Source of the DNA: Rickettsiales bacterium
GTDB taxonomy: Bacteria; Pseudomonadota; Alphaproteobacteria; Rickettsiales; UBA3002
DNA: 43,004 nucleotides
Reading direction: 5' to 3'
Assembly: GCA_028281385.1 (NCBI GenBank)
Contig: JANQJY010000114.1
Coordinates: 1 to 43,004 of the forward strand
Below are positions 26,104-33,657 of the stretch, piece after piece. Position 1 is the stretch's first letter. The number at the start of each line of letters is the position of its first letter. A model generated the notes under the pieces. The model searched no databases. It saw only the letters and a program-made list of their open reading frames with translations, and was not told where the DNA came from. The translations under genes were made by a program, and so were the position numbers.

Positions 26104-26449
26104 TGCATGCAGATCGGCGTGATGGCCGATTCTGGGGCTACAAAACCCCAAACCCGACAGCGGCTGGCATCAGCCGTGATTGGTGCATCTTCTCCAAGCA
26201 TGCACCAAAGATGTCGCTTTCCGACCTTAGGGCCGGGAGGCGGCACTGTATGTCCAAGCCTTGGACGCTTGCGTCTCGCGGCCAAAGAGTGTCGCGCGTG
26301 TCTCTGTTGGGTTCACGTTTTGTACTCCCGGCTACCAGTCGTATGATTGGTAGCGCCTATCCTATGCCGGGAGGGGACGTGAATAAAAGACTCACTGTGA
26401 GAAACAGCGTCCCGAACGTAACAAATAAGCCAGGACCTCCCGGCGCCAG
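26104..26449 (+). ncRNA. candidate structured RNA, about 345 nt
   Basis: Perfect stems in order: 26113-26118/26125-26130, 26133-26137/26146-26150, 26161-26166/26171-26176, 26181-26188/26200-26207, 26213-26216/26222-26225, 26252-26256/26262-26266, 26325-26332/26366-26373 enclosing 26333-26337/26348-26352, and 26374-26379/26408-26413. A long-range helix CCGGGAGG (26233-26240) with CCTCCCGG (26436-26443) closes the second half. A plus-strand frame (25977-26555) runs through it; its translation vaguely recalls phage Ash/Icd-like proteins, whose genes overlap antisense RNAs, but I cannot confirm this. It is neither an RNase P RNA, SRP RNA nor tmRNA that I can recognise. Confidence 0.5.
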
Positions 26450-26612
26450 AGTTCAGAGTTCAGTCGTCAGTAACTGTCATCGCGAGGAAATGTCGTTAGA
26501 CATTGACGCGGCGAGTCCAAGCGGCATATCCGCATGGATTGCTTCGCCGTGCTAACGCACGTCTCGCAATGACGATCACTGAACTCCGAACCCTGAACTC
26601 CGATCACTGATG
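26449..26612. repeat. inverted repeat copy A: palindromic element with heptamer arms
   Basis: The core 26475-26574 is the CGTCATTGCGAG family in reverse orientation, flanked by gttcaga-type and aactccg-type heptamer arms. It is nearly identical, as reverse complement, to copy B at 28682-28860. The two enclose the NMO and irr genes. Confidence 0.8.
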
Positions 26613-26690
26613 TCCAAAATACTCCTTTCAATCGGGCGGATAATCGGATACAAGCCTAACTCGTAACAAAATGTAACATTAAGAGTGTGC

Positions 26691-28103
26691 ATGACATCTG
26701 AATGGCTCAACGGCCTTAAGCCCGTGGTGATTTCGGGCGAGGAGGTTCTCCCCATTATCGAAGGCGGAAAGGGCATTGGCGCTACCAATGGCCGGTCTGC
26801 CGGCGCCTTTGCTGCGGCCGATGCGGTGGGTACCTTCTCCGGCGTCAATGCCGAGAACTATGATGAACACGGCACGCCGATTCCTCCGGAATATCACGGC
26901 ACTACCCGGCGCGAGCGCCATGAAGAACTGGTGCAGATGGGCATTGACGGCGGCGTGGCGCAGGCGCAAATCGCGCATGAACTCTCCGGCGGCAAAGGGC
27001 GGATTCATGTCAACATCCTGTGGGAGATGGGCGGCGCCGAACGCGTGCTGCACGGTATTCTCGAACAGGCCAAAGGGCTGGTGCATGGTGTAACCTGCGG
27101 CGCGGGCATGCCTTATCGCCTGTCGGAAATCGCCGCGCAATACGGCGTCTATTATCATCCGATCATCTCCTCGATGCGTGCCTTTCGCGCATTGTGGAAA
27201 CGCGCCTACAGCAAACAGGCCGAGTGGCTGGGCAGCGTCGTCTATGAAGACCCGTGGAAAGCCGGCGGGCATAACGGCCTGTCGAATAGTGAAGATCCGG
27301 ACAAGCCGGAAGACCCTTATCCGCGCGTTGCAGAGCTACGCACATTCATGAATGAAATCGGGCTTAACGATACGCCGATCATCATGGCCGGCGGCGCCTG
27401 GCATCTGAAGGACTGGCAGAGCTGGCTCGATAATCCCGAGATCGGCCCGATCGCCTTTCAGTTCGGCACACGCCCGCTGCTGACGCAGGAAAGTCCAGTG
27501 CCGGAACGCTGGAAAAAGAAACTGCTGGAGCTGGAAGAGGGCGATGTGTTTCTCAACCGTTTCAGCCCGACCGGCTTTTACTCCTCTGCCGTCAATAACG
27601 ACTTTATCGACGAGTTGCGCCGTCGCAATGAACGCCAGGTGCCGTTTGCCACCGAGCCGGAAGGTTCTATGACCGAGCCTTACGAATTCGGCCCGCGCAA
27701 GCGCGTGCATTATGTCACGCCGGACGATCGTATAAAGATCGGTGACTGGGAATTGGCAGGCTATACGGAAGCGATGAAAACACCGGATAATAGTTTCATC
27801 TTCGTGACACCGGACAAGGCAAAACAAATCACCAAAGACCAGATCGACTGCATGGGCTGCCTATCGCATTGCCGCTTTTCCAACTGGAAGGATCATGATG
27901 ATTATACCACCGGCAAGAAAGCTGATCCGCGCAGTTTCTGCATCCAAAAAACCTTGCAGGACATTATCCAGGGCTCAGACGTCGATCATGAACTGATGTT
28001 TTCTGGTCACAACGCCTATAAATTCGCCCTGGATCCCTTTTATAAAGACGGATTTATCCCCAGCGTCAAAGAGTTAGTCGATCGCATCATGACCGGCTAT
28101 TAG
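26691..28103 (+). CDS. nitronate monooxygenase-family flavoprotein
   Basis: The 470-aa protein belongs to the 2-nitropropane dioxygenase/nitronate monooxygenase-like TIM barrels that bind FMN: PIIEGGKGIGATNGRSAGAFA at the start, GVTCGAGMPYRLSEIAAQYG, PIIMAGGAWHL and FQFGTRPLLT near the flavin site. Its C-terminal third has a Cys cluster (CMGCLSHCRF) and more Cys/His residues that the classical enzymes lack, so an added metal or Fe-S role is possible. I use ATG 26691; GTG 26685 is an alternative. The true substrate is unknown. It is followed by irr, and both lie between the inverted repeats. Confidence 0.85.
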   Translation: MTSEWLNGLKPVVISGEEVLPIIEGGKGIGATNGRSAGAFAAADAVGTFSGVNAENYDEHGTPIPPEYHGTTRRERHEELVQMGIDGGVAQAQIAHELSGGKGRIHVNILWEMGGAERVLHGILEQAKGLVHGVTCGAGMPYRLSEIAAQYGVYYHPIISSMRAFRALWKRAYSKQAEWLGSVVYEDPWKAGGHNGLSNSEDPDKPEDPYPRVAELRTFMNEIGLNDTPIIMAGGAWHLKDWQSWLDNPEIGPIAFQFGTRPLLTQESPVPERWKKKLLELEEGDVFLNRFSPTGFYSSAVNNDFIDELRRRNERQVPFATEPEGSMTEPYEFGPRKRVHYVTPDDRIKIGDWELAGYTEAMKTPDNSFIFVTPDKAKQITKDQIDCMGCLSHCRFSNWKDHDDYTTGKKADPRSFCIQKTLQDIIQGSDVDHELMFSGHNAYKFALDPFYKDGFIPSVKELVDRIMTGY

Positions 28104-28266
28104 AGATTCATATCCCTACTCTTTTTGATCGTTTTTTGAATTAGAATCATATTAACAATAACTAGAAAAACACGATTTTACTAGTAAAAGCAGGTTGTAT
28201 ATGCTATTCATTATTAGTAGTAACTGTGTGAATTTTCGCACTTAATTAAGTTTAGTGGGCATCATC

Positions 28267-28683
28267 ATGGGCTATTCCGCACACAGCCATCGGGTTGCGG
28301 AAAAAATGAAAGCAGCAGGGCTGCGTCCTACCCGACAACGTATCATGCTGGGACAGTTATTGTGGCCGGAATCGGGAGTCAATCGCCATGTCCGTGCGGA
28401 AGATTTGCATAACGAGGCCAAAACGAACAATCTCAAAGTCTCGCTGGCAACAATTTACAATACGCTGCACCAGTTCACCGATGCCGGACTGTTAAAGGAG
28501 GTCTGCATTGGCGAAGGCTATTCCCTGTTTGATACCAATACCGCGCATCACCATCATTTTCTGTATGAAGAGACCAAAACGCTGGAAGATATTCCTGCGG
28601 AGCAACTGGAAGTTTCACGCATACCGGAAGCTCCGCCAGGCAAACAGATTGCTTCCGTCAATGTGATGATTCGGCTGAAGTAG
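28267..28683 (+). CDS. irr: iron response regulator Irr (Fur family)
   Basis: The 138-aa Fur-type winged-helix protein has GLRPTRQRIMLGQLLW, then SLATIYNTLHQFTDAGLLKEV, and the Irr-type HHHH cluster at 94-97 (DTNTAHHHHFLYEE) followed by LEDIPAEQLEV. Irr senses haem and iron status and controls iron and haem genes in alphaproteobacteria. I chose ATG 28267; GTG 28255 is possible. Upstream (28104-28254) is AT-rich with a near-palindrome GTGTGAATTTTCGCAC and CTTAATTAAG at 28241-28250, possibly operators. No consensus ICE motif is seen. Confidence 0.9.
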   Translation: MGYSAHSHRVAEKMKAAGLRPTRQRIMLGQLLWPESGVNRHVRAEDLHNEAKTNNLKVSLATIYNTLHQFTDAGLLKEVCIGEGYSLFDTNTAHHHHFLYEETKTLEDIPAEQLEVSRIPEAPPGKQIASVNVMIRLK

Positions 28684-28860
28684 ATCGGAGTTCGGAGTTC
28701 AGAGTCCGGAGTTCAGTGATCGTCATTGCGAGACGTGCATTAGCACGGCGAAGCAATCCATGCGGATATGCCGCTTGGATCGCCGCGTCGATGTCTGACG
28801 ACATCTCCTCGCGATGACAAACACACTGAACTCCGGACTCTGAACTCCGAACTCTGACCA
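28682..28860. repeat. inverted repeat copy B: palindromic element with heptamer arms
   Basis: The core 28721-28819 starts CGTCATTGCGAGACGTGC and ends CTCGCGATGACA. Both arms are built from gttcgga/aactccg heptamers. It lies between the irr stop and the SH3-protein stop, which is exactly at its edge. Confidence 0.8.
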
Positions 28861-29325
28861 CTACTCCCCCCAGATATAGCCTTTACGAATCCAGCCGCTA
28901 TACTCCTGCATTTCCAACTGACACCAGTCACCTTCGCAGTGACTGATGGCGGCGATCACTCCCGGCTGCGCCTGCATCACCGGCGGGGTGGACGCATCCG
29001 GCAGGCGGTACAGCATCCGCTCGCGCTCGAGCACCATCGCCGTGCGCTTGCCCGACAGCAGGCTCTTATGTACCCAGCCTTGTGAGCCTTCAAAATCGAC
29101 AATTTTGCGCCAGTGGCTGAATTCTTCGATGACCTTGACCGGCAGCCCCCTGCGCCGGTACACCCAGTTGATCGGAAAGCGCGTGCCCGGCCCGACGCGT
29201 ACATTCACCTCATCTGAACGTAGCGACACATAGCGCGGAATCGGCAGGCCGGAGGTGTGAAAAATATCCTGCCCGGCAAGGGCGGGAGAACAGCCAAGCA
29301 GTATCAGTATTATGATTAGACGCAT
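28861..29325 (-). CDS. exported SH3-domain protein
   Basis: The 154-aa protein starts with a signal peptide (MRLIIILILLGCSPALAG, possibly cleaved after ALA). Two bacterial SH3-like units follow: VSLRSDEVNVRVGPGTRFPI with WVYRRRGLPVKVIEEFSHWRK, and a second around VIAAISHCEGDWCQLE with YSGWIRKGYIWG. This is the common alphaproteobacterial periplasmic SH3 family. It probably binds cell-wall peptides; the exact ligand is unknown. ATG 29325 begins the signal peptide, so longer frames are unlikely. Confidence 0.88.
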   Translation of the reverse strand: MRLIIILILLGCSPALAGQDIFHTSGLPIPRYVSLRSDEVNVRVGPGTRFPINWVYRRRGLPVKVIEEFSHWRKIVDFEGSQGWVHKSLLSGKRTAMVLERERMLYRLPDASTPPVMQAQPGVIAAISHCEGDWCQLEMQEYSGWIRKGYIWGE

Positions 29326-29337
29326 GGAGCGACTATA

Positions 29338-29401
29338 ACCTGAAAACTGAGCCTTGTCAGTCGTCAGTTGAGCGTTGTCGGATAACGTCCACCGATAACG
29401 C
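29338..29401. repeat. heptamer-phased inverted repeat between moeB/thiF and the SH3 gene
   Basis: Arms of type gttgagcgttgtcggataacg and their complement are roughly seven-base phased and meet at gtccacc. It directly follows the moeB/thiF stop. Confidence 0.5.
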
Positions 29402-30160
29402 TCAACGGCATACAGGGCACTGCTCATCCCTGTTCATTTCACTCACCCGCTGTGCCTGCGTTTTCGCATCGTAGCGCAGCAGTTTGCCGAACAGCGGCTC
29501 ACCGCAGCCGCTGAGAATCTTGATGGCCTCCATGGCCTGGATGGAACCGATCACTCCGCAGACCGGACCGATGACGCCGACCTCACTGCAGTTATTCGCC
29601 TCTGCCGGCATCTCGGGCACAAAACATTGATAACAGGGATAGTGCTCATCGAGATGCGGGGCGAAGCTGCTGACCTGCCCGTGCCAGCCTTTGACCGCGC
29701 CGCTGATGAGCGGTATCCGCGCTGCCACACAGGCGGCATTGACGGCGAAGCGCGTCTCAAAATTATCGCTGCCGTCAATCACCAGATCATAGCCGCCGAT
29801 CAGACCGGCAGCATTCTGCGCCGTCACACGATGCGAATGCAGATCGACCCTGGCATCGGGATTGATTTCGGAAATGCGATCCCCGGCGCTTTCGATTTTC
29901 ATCCGTCCCTGATCGCCATATTCATGGATGATCTGGCGCGACAGATTCGACAGTTCGACGTGATCATGATCGACGACCCCGATACGCCCAACACCTGCGG
30001 CGGCGAGATAGGCGATGACGGCCGAACCGAGCCCGCCTGCACCGATCACCAGCACCGAACCGTTCAGCAATGTCTCCTGCGCTGCTTCGCCGAAATCATC
30101 GAGCATGATCGCCCGCGCATACAGGCGGCGTTGATCGTCGGTGAGTTCAGGCATTAGCAT
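29402..30160 (-). CDS. MoeB/ThiF-family adenylyltransferase
   Basis: The 252-aa E1-like enzyme has the nucleotide loop VIGAGGLGSAVIAYLAAAG at about 38-56, the conserved VELSNLSRQIIH and SDNFETRF, and two CxxC pairs for zinc (PCYQCF and ECPVC-type at the C-terminus: EQCPVC). It activates the C-terminus of a small ubiquitin-like sulfur carrier (MoaD or ThiS). Assignment between MoeB and ThiF cannot be made, since no moaD or thiS gene is nearby. The typical alphaproteobacterial neighbours dut, coaBC and ubiB lie upstream. Confidence 0.92.
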   Translation of the reverse strand: MLMPELTDDQRRLYARAIMLDDFGEAAQETLLNGSVLVIGAGGLGSAVIAYLAAAGVGRIGVVDHDHVELSNLSRQIIHEYGDQGRMKIESAGDRISEINPDARVDLHSHRVTAQNAAGLIGGYDLVIDGSDNFETRFAVNAACVAARIPLISGAVKGWHGQVSSFAPHLDEHYPCYQCFVPEMPAEANNCSEVGVIGPVCGVIGSIQAMEAIKILSGCGEPLFGKLLRYDAKTQAQRVSEMNRDEQCPVCR

Positions 30161-30171
30161 GAAACAATGTT

Positions 30172-30289
30172 ATCGCTTCTGCGAGGAGTCGCGCCGTAGC
30201 ATCGCGCGCAGGCGGACGACGAAGCAGTCCAGACTATTGTAGTGCTGGATCGCGTCGTCGAAGCACCTGCTTCTCCTCGCGAAAGCGAT
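30172..30289. repeat. palindromic repeat element, 118 bp
   Basis: Begins ATCGCTTCTGCGAGGAG and ends CTCGCGAAAGCGAT. The middle halves GACGAAGCAGTCCAG and CTGGATCGCGTCG match the element inside polA. It fills the gap between cysK and the moeB/thiF gene. Confidence 0.8.
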
Positions 30290-30297
30290 GGCAAAAA

Positions 30298-31290
30298 TTA
30301 CTCCAACCCCGCAAACAGATCGGTCGAGATATAGCGCTCGGCCACCGAGGCGACAATGACGACGATGCGCTTGCCCGCCATCTCATCGCGTGCGGCCAGT
30401 TTTAATGCCGCTTTGATCGTCGCGCCGGAGGAAATCCCTGCGGGAATGCCGTCGAGCCTGGCGACTTCGCGGGCAGTATCAAAGGCGTCGTCATTGCTGA
30501 CCTGAATGACCTCATCGATATTATCACGTACCAATACGTCCGGCACGAATCCGGCGCCAATGCCCTGAATCTTATGCGGGCCGGGATTGCCACCCGACAG
30601 TACCGGCGAATCGGCCGGTTCGACGGCGATCATTTTGATGTCCGGATTCTTTTCTTTCAACACCTGCGACACACCGGTGATCGTCCCGCCGGTACCGACG
30701 CCTGCAACGAAAGCATCGATGTTGCCGCCAGTATCTTCCCAGATTTCCAGCGCCGTAGTATTACGGTGAATCTGCGGATTGGACGGATTCTGAAACTGCT
30801 GCAGCATCACCGCATTATCATTGCCGGCGACAATCTCTTCAGCTTTTTCAATCGCACCGCGCATGCCCTTGGCAGCCGGTGTCAACTCCAGTCTGGCACC
30901 AAGAAAGACCAGCATCTTGCGCCGCTCAAGCGACATGCTTTCCGGCATCGTCAACACCAGTTGATAGCCCTTCGCCGCACAAACAAAGGCCAGCGCAATA
31001 CCGGTATTGCCGGAGGTCGGCTCGACCAGCAGCGTATCCTTGCTCACCTGGCCGGAGGCTTCCGCCGCTTCGACCATCGACAGCGCGATACGGTCCTTGA
31101 CCGAGGAAAGCGGATTGAAGAATTCCAGCTTGGCATAGATATCGGCCTTCGCACCATGCGCTTCGGCGATGCGGTTGAGTTTGACCATCGGCGTGTTGCC
31201 GACCGTCTCCAAAATGTTGTCATACAGACGGCCGCGGCCGGGTTTATCAAGCCGTTCAATGGCGGAACGAATCGGGGCGACAGCATTCAT
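30298..31290 (-). CDS. cysK: cysteine synthase A
   Basis: The 330-aa PLP enzyme makes cysteine from O-acetylserine and sulfide. The PLP lysine is K65 in PLSSVKDRIAL, the substrate loop is PTSGNTGIAL at 91-100, and the PLP phosphate loop is GVGTGGTITG. IQGIGAGFVP and GISSGATIKAAL complete the family motifs. The N-terminal 20 residues are an extension compared with E. coli CysK. The gene sits between the moeB/thiF gene and dut, on the same strand. CysE is not in the window. Confidence 0.95.
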   Translation of the reverse strand: MNAVAPIRSAIERLDKPGRGRLYDNILETVGNTPMVKLNRIAEAHGAKADIYAKLEFFNPLSSVKDRIALSMVEAAEASGQVSKDTLLVEPTSGNTGIALAFVCAAKGYQLVLTMPESMSLERRKMLVFLGARLELTPAAKGMRGAIEKAEEIVAGNDNAVMLQQFQNPSNPQIHRNTTALEIWEDTGGNIDAFVAGVGTGGTITGVSQVLKEKNPDIKMIAVEPADSPVLSGGNPGPHKIQGIGAGFVPDVLVRDNIDEVIQVSNDDAFDTAREVARLDGIPAGISSGATIKAALKLAARDEMAGKRIVVIVASVAERYISTDLFAGLE

Positions 31291-31371
31291 GGCAGAACTC
31301 CTTATCTTGTGAATAGAAAATGCATAATGAATATAGGAATTATAAGAGGAATTACCAGTGGAAATGACCAG

Positions 31372-31440
31372 GGACGAGAGGCTAGTAAGGGTATGCTCTT
31401 TGCTCGCTAATCTCTAGCCTCTAGCCCCTTATCCTCCTGT
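31372..31440. repeat. heptamer-phased repeat overlapping the dut stop
   Basis: Units of type agggacg/agaggct on the left and ctctagc/cccttat on the right repeat every seven bases. The tract overlaps the last codons and stop of dut. Confidence 0.5.
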
Positions 31441-31881
31441 CCCGGTCGAACCGAATCCGCCTGCACCGCGTTCGGACTCCTCCAGCGACTCCACCTTCTC
31501 CCAGGCAGCGCGGCTATAGGGCGCGATGATCATCTGCGCGATACGCATGCCGCGGGTAATGATAAAATCTTCGCCGCCGAGATTGATCATGATCACCCCA
31601 ATCTCACCGCGATAATCGGCATCAATGGTGCCGGGAGAATTGACCAGCGATATCCCGCGCTTCAGTGCCAGCCCCGAGCGCGGGCGCACCTGCGCTTCAT
31701 AACCTTTGGGCAGTGCCATGGCAATGCCGGTGGGAATCAGTTTGATTTCCATGCGCGCCAGTCTGGTCTCACCCGACACCGCGGCCAGCAGATCCATCCC
31801 GGCACTGTCTTCGGTGGCATAGGCCGGAAGTGCCAGATCTTTGGCGTGATCAAGCGTCTTGATAGGGATGATGACGGTCAT
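31429..31881 (-). CDS. dut: deoxyuridine 5'-triphosphate nucleotidohydrolase
   Basis: The 150-aa trimeric dUTPase hydrolyses dUTP to dUMP. The five motifs are visible: [45 protein letters not shown] and the C-terminal [11 protein letters not shown] that closes the active site. AAAGGAG precedes ATG 31881. The stop lies inside a heptamer-phased repeat. It neighbours coaBC, as in many alphaproteobacteria, but a GIY-YIG gene has been placed between them. Confidence 0.95.
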   Translation of the reverse strand: MTVIIPIKTLDHAKDLALPAYATEDSAGMDLLAAVSGETRLARMEIKLIPTGIAMALPKGYEAQVRPRSGLALKRGISLVNSPGTIDADYRGEIGVIMINLGGEDFIITRGMRIAQMIIAPYSRAAWEKVESLEESERGAGGFGSTGTGG

Positions 31882-31910
31882 GGTGAAGTGCTCCTTTTGC
31901 TGCAAAATAA

Positions 31911-31952
31911 CGCTCCTGCGAGGCATAGCTTTGCCATGACGACACCGTCCAG
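31911..31952. repeat. half palindromic element downstream of the GIY-YIG gene
   Basis: CGCTCCTGCGAGGCATAG to CCGTCCAG matches the left half of the element at 30172-30289. The right half is missing. Confidence 0.55.
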
Positions 31953-31961
31953 AAAAAAACG

Positions 31962-32249
31962 TTAAATATCCTGAGATAAATCATTCCAATCCGGATTGAC
32001 GGATTCGATAAGCGCAAGTTTCTTTTTTCGTGATCCCCCTTTTATTTGTTTTTCTCTCATGTACGCTGCTTCTATGGACAAACAAAACTCAACATAGACC
32101 AGATGTCTGCAACCATATCGCCTGGAGAAACTGCCCGCCGTACCGTTATAGTGCTGTTCCATTCGTTGCCTGAGGTTGCCTGTAACACCCGTATACAAGG
32201 TGCCGTTACGTTTATTGGTGAGGATATAGACAGCCGGATGCTTTGACAT
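31962..32249 (-). CDS. GIY-YIG nuclease superfamily protein
   Basis: The 95-aa protein has the GIY-YIG core: [20 protein letters not shown], then [11 protein letters not shown] and [20 protein letters not shown]. This is the YhbQ/UPF0213-like small type; such proteins may be DNA-structure-specific nucleases or inactive relatives. AAGGA precedes ATG 32249; ATG 32255 is an alternative. It is isolated between dut and coaBC and flanked by copies of the palindromic element (half 31911-31952, whole 32266-32373), which suggests that it arrived with the element. Confidence 0.9.
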   Translation of the reverse strand: MSKHPAVYILTNKRNGTLYTGVTGNLRQRMEQHYNGTAGSFSRRYGCRHLVYVEFCLSIEAAYMREKQIKGGSRKKKLALIESVNPDWNDLSQDI

Positions 32250-32265
32250 ATTCATTTCCTTCTTT

Positions 32266-32373
32266 CCGCTTCTGCGAGCATACGAAGTATGCGAAGTAGT
32301 CCAGAGCAAAATGGTACAGTGTAGCCGTAGGGCACTGGATCGCTTCAGCACTGCGTGCTTCGCGAAAGCATCG
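32266..32373. repeat. palindromic repeat element, 108 bp, upstream of the GIY-YIG gene
   Basis: Begins CCGCTTCTGCGAG and ends CGCGAAAGCATCG, abutting the coaBC stop codon at 32374. It contains GCGAAGTAGTCCAG and CACTGGATCGC. Confidence 0.75.
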
Positions 32374-33564
32374 TTAGAAGATTTCGATAATCTCATCCAC
32401 GAGTTTTTTGCCGACGGCGCGTTTGCTCATCTTCTCCCACGGGGTGACACCGCCTTCCGTGATCAGGGTAATCTTGTTGTCGTCCGCGCCGAAGGTCTTA
32501 CCGTCACTGACGTCATTGGCCAGTATCCAGTCGCAGCCTTTGCGTGCGCGCTTATCTTTGGCATAGGCTTCGAGCTGTTCCGTCTCGGCGGCAAAGCCAA
32601 TCACCAGCTTCGGGCGACGGCCATCTTCCAGCCCGGCGACATGCGCCAGGATGTCCGGATTGGCAATCAGAGTAAATTCCATCGGCTCGAGCGGATGTTG
32701 TTTTTTGATTTTACGATCCGAATGTTTGGCCGGTTTCCAGTCGGCCACGGCGGCAGTAGCGATAAAAATATCGGCGGGCAGCGCTGCATCACACGCCTTC
32801 AGCAACTCCTCCGCCGAGGTAATGTCAATGCGTTTGACTCCCTGCGGCACCTCCAGATGCGTCGGACCGCTCACCAGCGTCACCGTCGCGCCCGCTGCCG
32901 CCAGTGCTTCGGCAATGGCATAGCCCTGTTTGCCAGAGGAATAATTGCTCAGATAACGCACCGGATCGATCGCCTCGCGCGTCGGACCGGCGGTGACAAT
33001 GGCACGTTTACCGGCAAGCGGTGTGCCTTCGCTGAAAAACTTATCGAGATAATCGAGAATCTCATTCGGCTCGGCCATGCGTCCGGTGCCGGATTCGCCG
33101 CAAGCCAGATCGCCGGCGCGCGGCTGGATCATCCGCACCCCGTCTTTGATCAGTTGATCGATATTGCGCTGTGTTGCCGGGTTTTCCCACATTTTGTGAT
33201 TCATTCCCGGTGCGGCAATGACGGGTGTGTCGGTGGCGAGCAGAACCGTCGAGGCCAGATCATCGCAACGTCCATGCACCATCTTCGCCAGCAGATCCGC
33301 CGAAGCAGGCACAATCAGAATCGCATCCGACTCACGGCTTAAGCGGATATGCCCCATCTCGGTTTCGTCTTTGAGGGAGAACAGATCGGTATAGCATGGA
33401 TTGCCCGACAACGACGCTGCTGACAGCGGCGTAATAAACTGTGCACCACCAGCAGTGAGAATCGTGGTGAACTCATAGCCGCGCTCGCCGCCACGGCGAA
33501 TCAGCTCCAGCCCCTTATAGGCCGCGATCGAGCCGGAAATAATCAGTAATATCTTACGGTTCAT
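32374..33564 (-). CDS. coaBC: bifunctional phosphopantothenoylcysteine decarboxylase/synthetase
   Basis: The 396-aa CoaBC makes 4'-phosphopantetheine for coenzyme A. The N-terminal CoaC part has the flavin-binding GSIAAYKGLEL, catalytic His at about 72 (MGHIRLSRE), VPASADL, the GMNHKMW loop and the catalytic Cys in ACGESGTGRM. The C-terminal CoaB part has VTAGPTREAIDPVRYLSN, ATAAVADW, KIKK and LVIGFAAETE. Substrate-binding motifs appear intact (GMN in place of AMN is a small change). It is divergent from the HAD gene. Confidence 0.95.
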   Translation of the reverse strand: MNRKILLIISGSIAAYKGLELIRRGGERGYEFTTILTAGGAQFITPLSAASLSGNPCYTDLFSLKDETEMGHIRLSRESDAILIVPASADLLAKMVHGRCDDLASTVLLATDTPVIAAPGMNHKMWENPATQRNIDQLIKDGVRMIQPRAGDLACGESGTGRMAEPNEILDYLDKFFSEGTPLAGKRAIVTAGPTREAIDPVRYLSNYSSGKQGYAIAEALAAAGATVTLVSGPTHLEVPQGVKRIDITSAEELLKACDAALPADIFIATAAVADWKPAKHSDRKIKKQHPLEPMEFTLIANPDILAHVAGLEDGRRPKLVIGFAAETEQLEAYAKDKRARKGCDWILANDVSDGKTFGADDNKITLITEGGVTPWEKMSKRAVGKKLVDEIIEIF

Positions 33565-33606
33565 GGCGTCTACCTAACCTGTTTTCGCCTTTCCGTCCAG
33601 CGTACA

Positions 33607-33651
33607 TTTCACGCAATTGTCATATGTCACCCCCTTTATATCCCCTATAAT
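33607..33651 (+). promoter_or_regulatory. Pho-box-like site and TATAAT before the HAD phosphatase gene
   Basis: TTTCAC (33607-33612) and TGTCAT (33618-33623) are 11 bp apart. TATAAT (33646-33651) lies 22 bp later and six bases before ATG 33658. It shares a 24-bp block (23 identical) with the site at 1926-1949. Confidence 0.55.
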
Positions 33652-33657
33652 GTGATC

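Noticed and set aside
26231-26447. Structured region as RNase P RNA, SRP RNA, tmRNA or a cobalamin or TPP riboswitch
   Set aside because: The diagnostic conserved blocks of these RNAs are absent.
25977-26555. 192-aa open frame across the structured region as a protein gene
   Set aside because: No ribosome binding site; it overlaps the end of the 382-aa gene and runs into a repeat. A resemblance to phage Ash-like proteins is only an impression, so I list the RNA instead.
30574-31410. 278-aa open frame opposite cysK
   Set aside because: Antisense shadow of a clearly conserved enzyme; composition is unlike a protein.
32311-33342. 343-aa open frame on the plus strand opposite coaBC
   Set aside because: It is a shadow of coaBC in a GC-rich frame, with no recognisable motif and no ribosome binding site.
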